DNA of 50,146 nucleotides from UBA2334 sp964396895 (lineage in GTDB: Bacteria; Pseudomonadota; Gammaproteobacteria; Burkholderiales; Burkholderiaceae_C): positions 1 to 50,146 of the forward strand of contig CAYNGJ010000025.1 of NCBI GenBank assembly GCA_964396895.1, read 5' to 3'. Below, piece by piece: positions 1-7,580 of this stretch (position 1 is its first letter; each line of letters begins with the position of its first letter). The translations under genes were made by a program, and so were the position numbers. The notes below the pieces were generated by a model. That model ran no database searches and was not told where the DNA came from. It saw only the letters and a program-made list of their open reading frames with translations.

Positions 1-2
1 TG

Positions 3-59
3 TGCACCATGTGCATTGGCGTGGGGCAGGGCATTGCCTTGGTGTTGGAAAAGGTTTAA
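3..59 (+). CDS. Thiolase (acetyl-CoA acyltransferase), C-terminal end only
   Basis: Only the last 18 codons and the TAA stop are inside the window; the frame is open to the left edge. The peptide ends CTMCIGVGQGIALVLEKV, the conserved C-terminal strand of thiolases, where the Cys-x-Gly-x-Gly segment carries the active-site cysteine that acts as acid/base. The family condenses or cleaves acyl-CoA, in beta-oxidation or acetoacetyl-CoA formation. This short piece cannot separate the degradative from the biosynthetic class. It converges with the YeeE-type gene on the other strand. Confidence 0.8.
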   Translation, partial: CTMCIGVGQGIALVLEKV

Positions 60-71
60 TGGGATCTGTGG

Positions 72-93
72 CAGCCCATTGACGGATGGGCTG
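72..93. terminator. Small hairpin between convergent genes
   Basis: A 7-base perfect inverted repeat (CAGCCCA and TGGGCTG) with an 8-base loop lies between the convergent thiolase and YeeE-type genes. There is no clear T-run on either side, so it is at best a weak or Rho-assisted terminator. Confidence 0.3.
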
Positions 94-123
94 ATGGCCA
101 GGCGGGCACTGCAGCGAATCCAG

Positions 124-1200
124 TCAGCGGATGGCTACCAGTGGGCGGGCGGTGCGACCGTCGATCAAACGGTCGGTGAGACCGGCACCCAACCACATGC
201 CCAGCAAACTCAGCCAGGCAGTGACGGCAAAAATAGCACCACCCGTGATGCCCGCACCCACCGCACAGCCGCCAGCCAGCATGGCGCCAAACCCCATGAG
301 GGTGGCGCCCAGGATGTAGCGCCGCATGCTGTGCCCGTCTTTGAAGCCTTCCAACTTCCATTCCTTGCCCATCAAAGCCCCCAGGAACGAGCCGGCAAAC
401 ACGCCAGGCATCAGGCCAAAATCAAACCCCATGGGAGGTGCAGGCGAAGCCAGCACCCGCATCAACCACTCGGCGGACGGTCCGCTGAATGTCAGCCCCT
501 GAACGTTGATGACCTCAAAAGAGGATTGGGAGACCTGGTAGCTGAACCACCAGGCCAGCGCAACCGTCAGGCCGGTGCAAATCGCCACCACCCACTTGAG
601 GGGTCGCCACCGGTTGCGCACCGCAAAGTAAATGCCCGCCAGCAACCAGACGCCACCGAAAGCCAATCCCCCCCAGTGGCCCGCCCCCGTCCAGATCAGC
701 AGGTCGCGGGCTGAACCACCGTCGATCGTCCACCACCCGCTGATGCTCAGACGCACCGGAGAGAGCGCCCCGCCAAGGGAGGCCTGTGCCGCCACGGCAA
801 AGATCAACCCAGACAACAGGGCCCGGAGGTTGCCGGTGGCAGACAACACCAACAAGCGGCTGGCACAGCCTCGCGTGAGGATCATGCCCACGCCAAACAG
901 CACTCCGCCCACCAAGGCCCCCGACAAGCTGCCGGTATTGGCCATTTGGCGCGCCGTCTTGACGTCCAGCCACCCCATCAAAATCAACGCCTGAACGGCC
1001 ACCACCGCCGACGCAAATGCCAGAAGCCACACCGGCAGTTTTTCACCGAACTGCCCATGCCAGAATTCGATGACGGCGGCCCGCAGACAAAACTTGGACC
1101 GTTGGGCAAAAAAACCAAACAACAGACCAACCAACAAACCACCCCATGCGAGGACGAATCCCTCGCCGTGACTTTCCAGGAGGTGACTCAGATCGGGCAT
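124..1200 (-). CDS. YeeE/YedE (TsuA-like) sulfur-compound transporter
   Basis: A very hydrophobic 358-residue membrane protein made of Gly-rich helices. Three cysteines sit in the spots expected for this family: Cys38 (RSKFCLRAA), Cys112 (LTRGCASRLL) and Cys312 (LAGGCAVGAG). In the characterised thiosulfate channel TsuA, three conserved cysteines line the path and relay thiosulfate, so uptake of thiosulfate or a related sulfur species through the inner membrane is the likely role. The product is a full-length, internally duplicated version, not the split half-size form. The start is ATG at 1200, 11 bases after the stop of the upstream kinase gene. A TTG overlapping that stop (1215) is the alternative start. 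Co-transcription with the kinase is likely. The substrate is inferred, not shown. Confidence 0.8.
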   Translation of the reverse strand: MPDLSHLLESHGEGFVLAWGGLLVGLLFGFFAQRSKFCLRAAVIEFWHGQFGEKLPVWLLAFASAVVAVQALILMGWLDVKTARQMANTGSLSGALVGGVLFGVGMILTRGCASRLLVLSATGNLRALLSGLIFAVAAQASLGGALSPVRLSISGWWTIDGGSARDLLIWTGAGHWGGLAFGGVWLLAGIYFAVRNRWRPLKWVVAICTGLTVALAWWFSYQVSQSSFEVINVQGLTFSGPSAEWLMRVLASPAPPMGFDFGLMPGVFAGSFLGALMGKEWKLEGFKDGHSMRRYILGATLMGFGAMLAGGCAVGAGITGGAIFAVTAWLSLLGMWLGAGLTDRLIDGRTARPLVAIR

Positions 1201-1211
1201 GGTGTTGGAAG

Positions 1212-2885
1212 TCAATCAGGTTGGGGAGTGAGACTGGCCAGCGGCAGCGTGACGCGAACCACGCAACCTTGGCCTGGCTGACTCTCGACGCGGATTGTCC
1301 CCCGATGCAGTGAAACGATGCGTTGACTTAACGCAAGCCCGGTGCCGGAGCCCTCAAAGTCCATGGAATGGTGCTGGCGCTGAAACATCATGAACAGCGA
1401 GTGCGCGTGTGCACTGTCAAAGCCTGCACCGTTGTCGCGCACCCAGAACATCAGGTGAGCACCAGGGTGGGCAAACCCTGAAGGCGTCGGATCGACGTCG
1501 GTGCCATCGCGCCACCCCACTTCAATACGGGCCTGTGGGGTGTGGCGCGTGTACTTCACTGCGTTGTCCAGCAGGCTGGTCAACAGCTTGGCCAACAGAG
1601 GGGCGTCACCCGTCACATCAGGCCAGCCAGACGCAATGTGCCAATCGATGTGCCGTGGCCCAGCCGCTTGCCGCGCCTGACCGACGGCCGCACTGACCAA
1701 CGCCCCCAGAGCAACCGGCGAAGCAGCAACGCCAGAGCGCCCCAGTCGGGCGTATTCCAGCACGCCCTCAATCATGCTGGACAGCTTCTGATTGGACTTC
1801 CCCATGGCATCCAAGTGGGCCAGCATGGTCTCGCAGGCTGCGGCGGGCACATGCTCGTGAACGTCTTCCCGCAGCAACGTGAGGTAGGCTGACAGATGGC
1901 GTAAAGGTGCTCGCAAATCGTGGGACACCATGTGAGAGAACGCATCGATGTCCCGATTCGCGGTGCTCAATTCATGGGTTCTGTCTTGTACGCGCTGTTC
2001 CAGGTCTTGGTTCAGGTCGTTCATCACATCTTCCAGACGCTTGAGCGCAGTCATGTCTTTGGTGATGGCCGAAAGCCCTTGCAAGGTGCCACGGGCGTCG
2101 CGCAATGCCGTCAATGTGGTATGCGCCCAGAACGCGGGCTGGCCGTTGCGAATTTGCCAACCATCCGATTCGCAATGTCCCGCATCAATGGCTTGGCGCA
2201 GCATTTGGGCACGGGTGCCCGGGTTTCGACCGGGGTGAGCGGCATCCATCAACAAACCAAAATGCTGGCGCAGGACTTGGGGTGCGGCCAGCCCATGCAT
2301 GCGCTGTGCGCTTTCTGTCCAGTCGGTGATGTGACCCTGCGCATCCAGAAAATAGATGCAATAGTCTTGCAGGCCGTCCACCATCAAGCGAAAGCGCTGC
2401 TCACTCTCAAAAAGCTTGGCGTTGCGCTCTTGGATGCGCGCCTCCAGATCCTGGTTGGCCTGCAGGACCAAGTCTTCAATTCGCTTGTGGCTGGTGATGT
2501 CGTGCAGTTCGACCAGCATGCCATGCACCCGCCCATCGCGACAGTCGGGCGTGTACTTGACCTCCACATGGACGCGCTGCTTGCCCGGTCCAGGCCTTTC
2601 GTAATCGAATGACTGTGGCTCCCCCCGCAAGGCGGCGTGGGCACGGGGCATGATGAGGTCGCGCATGGCGGGCATCACCAAAGACTCGAAACGCACCCCT
2701 ACCAACGGCTGGCCTGGGCGCTCAAACATGCGACGGTAACTGGCGTTGCCATACCGGCAGCGCAAACCGCTGTCGAAATAGGCCATTAACGTCGGCATGT
2801 TGTCCACCACACTGCGAATCAATTCAGGTGGCATTTCCAGCGTACCAATGGCCGCCGATGGGTCGGAAGGGTTAGTCGCTTGCAT
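1212..2885 (-). CDS. Soluble PAS-PAS sensor histidine kinase
   Basis: A 557-residue protein without membrane segments, so probably a cytoplasmic sensor. In order: a PAS domain (about residues 20-135), a coiled-coil linker, a second PAS/PAC domain (about 160-290), another coiled coil, a HisKA dimerisation domain with phospho-acceptor His322 in SHDLRAPL, and a HATPase domain with N (LLDNAVKY), G1 (VRDNGAGFD) and G2 (GSGTGLAL) boxes. The H-box and kinase core resemble phytochrome-like and bacteriophytochrome-like kinases. No receiver or response regulator lies beside it; the next gene downstream is the YeeE-type transporter, 11 bases away. The start is taken at ATG 2885; a TTG at 2900 would add five residues. 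The signal sensed and the partner regulator are unknown. Confidence 0.88.
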   Translation of the reverse strand: MQATNPSDPSAAIGTLEMPPELIRSVVDNMPTLMAYFDSGLRCRYGNASYRRMFERPGQPLVGVRFESLVMPAMRDLIMPRAHAALRGEPQSFDYERPGPGKQRVHVEVKYTPDCRDGRVHGMLVELHDITSHKRIEDLVLQANQDLEARIQERNAKLFESEQRFRLMVDGLQDYCIYFLDAQGHITDWTESAQRMHGLAAPQVLRQHFGLLMDAAHPGRNPGTRAQMLRQAIDAGHCESDGWQIRNGQPAFWAHTTLTALRDARGTLQGLSAITKDMTALKRLEDVMNDLNQDLEQRVQDRTHELSTANRDIDAFSHMVSHDLRAPLRHLSAYLTLLREDVHEHVPAAACETMLAHLDAMGKSNQKLSSMIEGVLEYARLGRSGVAASPVALGALVSAAVGQARQAAGPRHIDWHIASGWPDVTGDAPLLAKLLTSLLDNAVKYTRHTPQARIEVGWRDGTDVDPTPSGFAHPGAHLMFWVRDNGAGFDSAHAHSLFMMFQRQHHSMDFEGSGTGLALSQRIVSLHRGTIRVESQPGQGCVVRVTLPLASLTPQPD

Positions 2886-3214
2886 GTGAGCAGCCACCAA
2901 TGAAACAAGCGGTGGAAAGTAATGGCGGGGTGCCGACGGCTGTTATCTCACAGCCTCACGTTGCCTGCAAGGCGCGCTGCATTTCAAGGCAGAAATGTGT
3001 GCAATTCGTCACCACCGCAGCAGTGAAAAAGATTGGAAGTGCGGACAGCCCACCTGGGGCGGCACCAATGGTGTCTGCACGCAGCAGGTCCCACACCATT
3101 ACCTCACCTGCAGCTTCTTGGGCCGCTGTCCACTGCTTCAACAGACTCCGGCCAACGAAAGGCCTGCTCAACAATGAGTTCAATCATCAAATAACAGAGC
3201 AAACTGTTCGATAT
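2886..3214. other. Gap of about 330 bases upstream of the kinase gene
   Basis: No recognisable gene. The minus strand has a 75-codon open frame (2956-3183) with only a TTG start and no homology I recognise; I do not call it. A poor promoter-like pair for the kinase gene (TTGCAG, 17 bases, GATAAC) is present in the proximal part. A small hairpin next to the tRNA is listed separately. Confidence 0.4.
3193..3208 (-). terminator. Weak hairpin just downstream of tRNA-Arg
   Basis: Arms AACAG and CTGTT around a 6-base loop begin 7 bases beyond the encoded CCA end of the tRNA. On the tRNA strand they are followed by ATTTGATG, with only a short T stretch. It may mark tRNA transcript termination or processing. 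Confidence 0.3.
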
Positions 3215-3290
3215 TGGTGCGGCTGGCGGGGATCGAACCCACGACCCTTGGCTTCGGAGGCCAATACTCTATCCACTGAGCTACAGCCGC
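3215..3290 (-). tRNA. tRNA-Arg (anticodon CCG)
   Basis: A 76-base cloverleaf can be read on the minus strand. The acceptor stem is GCGGCTG paired with CAGCCGC, with discriminator A and an encoded CCA end. The D arm starts TAGCTCAGTGG. The anticodon stem TTGGC/GCCAA closes loop CTCCGAA with anticodon CCG, which reads Arg codon CGG. The T arm contains GGTTCGATCC. All stems are intact. No integrase or duplicated 3' end is seen nearby, so it does not appear to be an occupied integration site. Confidence 0.97.
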
Positions 3291-3368
3291 AACTCTCTAC
3301 AAGACCAATGTTGGAGTTTAACCCGCGCCACAACCGCACTCCGCAGCGGACACCGTTGGCGGAGGCGA

Positions 3369-4337
3369 TCAGGCCGACGGTGCTTCGCCCTCACCGCCCG
3401 CCTGCGCGGCGGTGTGGGCCGCTGTCAAGCATTGCTGAAACATGCGCGTCGCGCGCGTTGGCTCTGGGGACTGCCGAGTGATGGCGGAGAAATGGCACTG
3501 GTAGTTGAAGCGGTCCGGGCACACCGGGCGCATCAGGCCGCTGTGCACAAAACCCTGCGCGTAATGATCGGGCAAAAAGCCCAAAAAATCACCCGACAAA
3601 ATGAAAGTGGCTACCGACTCTTGGTCAAACGCCGTGGCGCTGCGCTGCAGCCGTTCGCGGTGCGACACCTCCATGTTCGGCGAGTGGTACCCCAGCCCGG
3701 CAAAGGCATGTTCGCGCACGTCTGACCATGCCAAGTCGGCGGGCGCCCGAGCAAACAGGGAGTGCCCCTGCGCGCAGTACAGCAACATGGTTTCGCCAAA
3801 CAACTCGTCGTAGACCAGGCTGTCGCTGCGCCGGTGCTCAGGAATAATGCCCAGCTGAAACAGTCCATCAATCACGCCCCGCTCAATGGCCTGAATGGTG
3901 CCCACGTGCAAATTCAGCACGACATCGGGTGCTTGGCGGCGAAACAAGGCCACGGCCCGGGCGATGTGCGCTTGGGGATTGCTCGCGGTTTTGTCGAACA
4001 CCGCCACATGGATGACGCCGCCCAGGCGCCGGTGCAAGTCGTCCACACTGGCCCGAAAGCTCTCGGTGGCCAGCAGCAGTTGCCGGGTTTCGGCGTGGAT
4101 GCGCTCTCCCTCTGGCGTCAAGGAGAAGCCTCCGCGCCCCCGGCGGCACAGCGTCAAGCCCAACCGGGTTTCCAGGTCTTTGACGTGGCGGCTGATGGTG
4201 GAGGTGCTGATGTTGAGCTCCAGCTCCGCTGCGGTCATGCCGCCGCAATCGGCCACCGCTTGGAACACCCGCAGCAACCGGAGGTCGGCATCGCTGATTT
4301 GGCCGAGCACGGCCCTGCGCTTGGGGGGATGGGTCAT
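3369..4337 (-). CDS. LysR-family transcriptional regulator of the adjacent amino-acid degradation genes
   Basis: A 322-residue LysR-type regulator. Residues about 18-78 form the winged helix-turn-helix (LRLLRVFQAVADCGGMTAAE, then STISRHVKDLETRLG). The rest is a periplasmic-binding-protein-like effector domain. It is divergent from the omega-aminotransferase and mmsA genes across a 111-base region that holds an 8-base inverted repeat. This is the usual arrangement for a LysR protein controlling its divergent target operon and itself. Control of beta-alanine or related omega-amino acid use is therefore inferred from position; the effector is unknown. The ATG at 4337 is the first start after the intergenic region. 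Confidence 0.87.
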   Translation of the reverse strand: MTHPPKRRAVLGQISDADLRLLRVFQAVADCGGMTAAELELNISTSTISRHVKDLETRLGLTLCRRGRGGFSLTPEGERIHAETRQLLLATESFRASVDDLHRRLGGVIHVAVFDKTASNPQAHIARAVALFRRQAPDVVLNLHVGTIQAIERGVIDGLFQLGIIPEHRRSDSLVYDELFGETMLLYCAQGHSLFARAPADLAWSDVREHAFAGLGYHSPNMEVSHRERLQRSATAFDQESVATFILSGDFLGFLPDHYAQGFVHSGLMRPVCPDRFNYQCHFSAITRQSPEPTRATRMFQQCLTAAHTAAQAGGEGEAPSA

Positions 4338-4348
4338 GGCGTGGTTTG

Positions 4349-4399
4349 TTGCATGAAATCACAACTGAGTCTGCATATGTTGCGCTTTTTGTCATGCAA
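4349..4399. promoter_or_regulatory. Candidate LysR operator region
   Basis: Perfect 8-base arms TTGCATGA (4349-4356) and TCATGCAA (4392-4399) are separated by 35 bases between the LysR gene and the aminotransferase gene. A further GCATATG lies between the arms. LysR tetramers commonly contact two such half-site regions in the divergent promoter. Binding is inferred. Confidence 0.4.
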
Positions 4400-4448
4400 A
4401 TTTACCCCAACAATGGGTCCATCGCCACAACTTCACCCAGGTGCACCC

Positions 4449-5825
4449 ATGGACATGACCGATCGCCAGCACATTGACTCCGCCGACTCGGCCCGTCCGC
4501 GCACCGACGCAGCTTGGCTGGAAGCCCACTGGATGCCGTACACCGGCAACCGCGACTTCAAGGCCCACCCTCGCCTCATCACCGGGGCGCAAGGGGCCTA
4601 TTTCACCGACGTGGATGGGCGCCGCATTTTTGATGGCCTCTCCGGCCTGTGGTGCTCCGGACTGGGTCATGGCCGCACAGAGTTGACGCAGGCCGTGGCC
4701 AAGCAAATGGCCACACTGGACTACTCGCCCGCCTTTCAGTTCGGCCACCCCCTGTCGTTCGAGTTGGCCAACAAGATCGTGGAACGCATGCCAGCCGGTC
4801 TGGACCATGTGTTTTTCACCGGATCGGGGTCCGAGTCGACCGACACCTCGCTCAAAATGGCCCGTGCCTACTGGCGCGCCAAAGGCCAGGCCAGCAAAAC
4901 CCGACTCATTGGTCGCATCAAGGGCTACCACGGCGTGAATTTCGGTGGCATTTCGGTGGGTGGCTTGGTGGCCAACCGCAAGCTGTTTGGCCAAGGGGTG
5001 GAGGCCGATCACCTGCCGCACACCCAACCGCCAGCGGGGTCGTTTTTCAAGGGCATGCCACCGGCTGATGGCCCCCACGGTGCTGCGCTGGCCGACGAAC
5101 TGCTGAACATCATCGGTTTGCACGATGCCAGCAACATCGCCGCCGTGATTGTGGAGCCCATGTCTGGCTCGGCGGGCGTGGTGATTCCGCCGCAGGGTTA
5201 CCTGCAGCGGCTGCGCGAGATTTGCACCGCACACCACATTCTGCTGATTTTTGATGAGGTCATCACCGGCTTTGGGCGCATGGGCGCATGGACCGGTGCC
5301 GAGGCCTTTGGTGTGACACCCGATATCTTGAACTTTGCCAAGCAGGTGACCAACGGCGCACAGCCGCTGGGCGGCGTGGTGGTCAAGACCGACATCTACG
5401 ACACCTTCATGGCGGCAGGCGGCCCCGACTACATGCTGGAGTTTCCGCACGGCTACACCTACTCGGCCCACCCGGTGGCCTGCGCCGCAGGCGTGGCGTG
5501 CATGGACTTGCTGGCGCGGGAAGCTGCACCGCAGCGCGTGCGTGAGTTGGCGCCCCACTTTGAGCAAGCGGTGCACGGATTGAAGGGCGCCAAACACGTG
5601 GCCGACGTCCGCAACTTCGGGTTGGCCGCAGGCTTCAGCATTCATCCCTTGCCCGGTGAACCGGCCAAGCGACCGTACGACATCGCCATGACCATGCTGG
5701 CCAAGGGCTTTTATGTGCGCTATGGCGGCGACACCATCCAATTGGCCCCGCCCTTCATCAGCACACCAGCCGACATTGACCGCCTGGTGAGTGCGCTGGG
5801 CGACACCCTGCAGGCCACCGACTGA
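4449..5825 (+). CDS. aptA: Omega-amino acid:pyruvate aminotransferase (beta-alanine type)
   Basis: A 458-residue class III PLP-dependent aminotransferase, full length for the family. It would move the omega-amino group of beta-alanine or a similar amine to pyruvate, giving malonate semialdehyde and alanine. Visible signatures are FFTGSGSESTDTSLKMAR (cofactor phosphate site), FDEVITGFGRMGAW with the Asp that contacts the PLP ring nitrogen, and NFAKQVTNG with PLP lysine Lys298. The N-terminal AHWMPYTGNRDF matches the omega-amino acid:pyruvate subgroup. The ATG at 4449 is preferred; an in-frame ATG at 4455 is possible. The next gene, mmsA, would oxidise the semialdehyde product. The substrate is assigned from subgroup resemblance and gene pairing. 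Confidence 0.88.
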   Translation: MDMTDRQHIDSADSARPRTDAAWLEAHWMPYTGNRDFKAHPRLITGAQGAYFTDVDGRRIFDGLSGLWCSGLGHGRTELTQAVAKQMATLDYSPAFQFGHPLSFELANKIVERMPAGLDHVFFTGSGSESTDTSLKMARAYWRAKGQASKTRLIGRIKGYHGVNFGGISVGGLVANRKLFGQGVEADHLPHTQPPAGSFFKGMPPADGPHGAALADELLNIIGLHDASNIAAVIVEPMSGSAGVVIPPQGYLQRLREICTAHHILLIFDEVITGFGRMGAWTGAEAFGVTPDILNFAKQVTNGAQPLGGVVVKTDIYDTFMAAGGPDYMLEFPHGYTYSAHPVACAAGVACMDLLAREAAPQRVRELAPHFEQAVHGLKGAKHVADVRNFGLAAGFSIHPLPGEPAKRPYDIAMTMLAKGFYVRYGGDTIQLAPPFISTPADIDRLVSALGDTLQATD

Positions 5826-5877
5826 CCCACACCCACACGGGTTGGAGCGCATCGACCAGGTTTGCGCCAAATTAATG

Positions 5878-5928
5878 ACTATTTTTGCCATCCAGCGCTA
5901 GTATCTGTTCATTTGTTAGCTATTAATT
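5878..5928 (+). repeat. Copy A of a ~50-base dispersed intergenic repeat
   Basis: An AT-rich block ending directly at the mmsA start codon. It contains CCAGCGCT, exactly 19 bases, then GCTAT and ATTAATT. Three more copies with the same CGCT, 19 bases, GCTAT layout lie at 20811-20862, 30072-30123 and 42209-42256. It resembles, from memory, a palindromic element common between genes in Comamonadaceae. Because it occupies the mmsA leader it replaces any standard Shine-Dalgarno sequence there. Confidence 0.65.
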
Positions 5929-7428
5929 ATGAAAAACACCATTCAACACCTCATCAACGGTCAACTGGTTTCTGGTGGTTCCCGCACGCAGCCTGTGTTC
6001 AACCCGGCCACGGGGGCGTCCCACGCGGTGGTGCAACTGGCCGACAAAGCCACGGTGCAGCTCGCCATCGCCAACGCAGAAGCCGCGTTCCCGGCATGGC
6101 GCAACACCCCACCGCTCAAACGTGCGCGGGTCATGAGCAAGTTCAAGGAGTTGCTGGAAGCCAATGCCGAGAAAATTTGCCAGCTCATCACCGATGAGCA
6201 CGGCAAGGTGCTGGCCGACAGCATGGGCGAGTTGCAGCGCGGCATTGAAAACGTGGAGTACGCCAGCTACGCGCCCGAGTTGCTCAAGGGCGAACACAGC
6301 CGCAACGTGGGCCCCGGCATCGACTCCTGGAGCGAGCACCAGGCACTGGGCGTGGTGGCGGGCATCACACCATTCAACTTCCCGGCCATGGTGCCACTCT
6401 GGATGTGGCCCATGGCCGTGGTCTGCGGCAACTGCTTCATCCTCAAGCCCTCTGAGCGCGACCCGTCCAGCACGCTGCTCATCGCGGAACTGGCCCTGGC
6501 CGCCGGCCTGCCACCCGGCGTGCTGAACGTGGTCCACGGCGACAAGGAAGCGGTGGACACCCTGCTGACCGACCCGCGCGTGAAAGCCGTGAGCTTTGTG
6601 GGCTCCACCCCCATTGCCGAGTACATCTACGCCACAGGTTGCGCTCACGGCAAACGCGTACAAGCCCTGGGCGGGGCCAAAAATCACGCCGTGGTCATGC
6701 CCGATGCCGACATTGCCAACGCCGTCACCGCCCTCATGGGTGCCGCCTATGGCTCATGTGGTGAGCGCTGCATGGCCATTCCCTTGGTGGTGGCCGTGGG
6801 CGATGACACGGCCGATAACGTGGTGGCCGCGTTGAAGGTGGAAATTGCCAAGATGAAGGTCGGCCCCGGCACCGACGCCAGCTGCGACATGGGTCCGCTG
6901 GTCACCAGACCCCACTTCGAAAAAGTGAAGGGCTATGTGGACCAAGGCGTGAAGGAAGGTGCCACGCTGGTGGTCGATGGCCGTGGCCTGGTGGTGCCTG
7001 GCCACGAGGGGGGTTATTACCTCGGTCCCTGCCTGTTCGACCACGTCAAACCCGGCATGGTGGTGTATCAAGAGGAAATTTTTGGCCCGGTGCTGGGCGT
7101 GGTGCGCGTGCAAAGCCTGCAAGATGCCATGGCCCTCATCGACGCGCACGAATACGGCAATGGCACCTGCATCTTCACCCGCGACGGCGAGGCCGCCAGG
7201 TTCTTCTCCGACCACATCCAGGTCGGCATGGTGGGCGTGAACGTGCCCCTGCCGGTGCCCGTGGCCTACCACTCGTTTGGTGGCTGGAAGCGCAGCCTGT
7301 TCGGCGACCTGCACGCCTACGGCCCCGACGCCGTGCGTTTTTACACCAAGCGCAAGACCATCACCCAGCGCTGGCCCAGTGCGGGCGTGCGCGAGGGCAC
7401 GGTGTTCAGCTTCCCCAGCAGCCGCTGA
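5929..7428 (+). CDS. mmsA: CoA-acylating (methyl)malonate-semialdehyde dehydrogenase
   Basis: A 499-residue aldehyde dehydrogenase of the MmsA/IolA/BauC group. It converts malonate semialdehyde or methylmalonate semialdehyde with NAD+ and CoA to acetyl-CoA or propionyl-CoA plus CO2. Seen: the N-terminal INGQLVSGG, the NAD-binding stretch ITPFNFPAMVPLWMWPMA, FVGSTPIAEYIY, and GSCGERCMAI with catalytic Cys281 (a second cysteine is at 277). KRKTITQRWP near the C-terminus is typical of MmsA. It follows the aminotransferase by 103 bases, so the two probably form a beta-alanine to acetyl-CoA pathway. The ATG at 5929 lies immediately after repeat copy A and has a poor ribosome binding site. Confidence 0.93.
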   Translation: MKNTIQHLINGQLVSGGSRTQPVFNPATGASHAVVQLADKATVQLAIANAEAAFPAWRNTPPLKRARVMSKFKELLEANAEKICQLITDEHGKVLADSMGELQRGIENVEYASYAPELLKGEHSRNVGPGIDSWSEHQALGVVAGITPFNFPAMVPLWMWPMAVVCGNCFILKPSERDPSSTLLIAELALAAGLPPGVLNVVHGDKEAVDTLLTDPRVKAVSFVGSTPIAEYIYATGCAHGKRVQALGGAKNHAVVMPDADIANAVTALMGAAYGSCGERCMAIPLVVAVGDDTADNVVAALKVEIAKMKVGPGTDASCDMGPLVTRPHFEKVKGYVDQGVKEGATLVVDGRGLVVPGHEGGYYLGPCLFDHVKPGMVVYQEEIFGPVLGVVRVQSLQDAMALIDAHEYGNGTCIFTRDGEAARFFSDHIQVGMVGVNVPLPVPVAYHSFGGWKRSLFGDLHAYGPDAVRFYTKRKTITQRWPSAGVREGTVFSFPSSR

Positions 7429-7580
7429 CGGCGTTGCCCCCATGGACGCGGCCACGCGCTCTGGGGACAATGTCACTTTTCCTTCGGGTCAGCCAGCACG
7501 GACCAGGCATTGCGCTTGGGACAGCCAAAGGTTGAGGCATGATCGGGAAACAGCACATTTTGCACTGGGGAGTTCGCCGC

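Noticed and set aside
2956..3183. 75-codon minus-strand frame between the tRNA and the kinase gene
   Set aside because: Only a TTG start, no ribosome site, and no family resemblance. It could be real but cannot be supported.
3215..3290. tRNA-Arg as an integration site for a mobile element
   Set aside because: No integrase, no direct repeat of the tRNA 3' end, and ordinary backbone genes on both sides.
3762..4448. Upstream extension of the aminotransferase open frame by more than 200 codons
   Set aside because: The extension runs antisense through the LysR gene and has no aminotransferase sequence. The enzyme fold begins just after ATG 4449.
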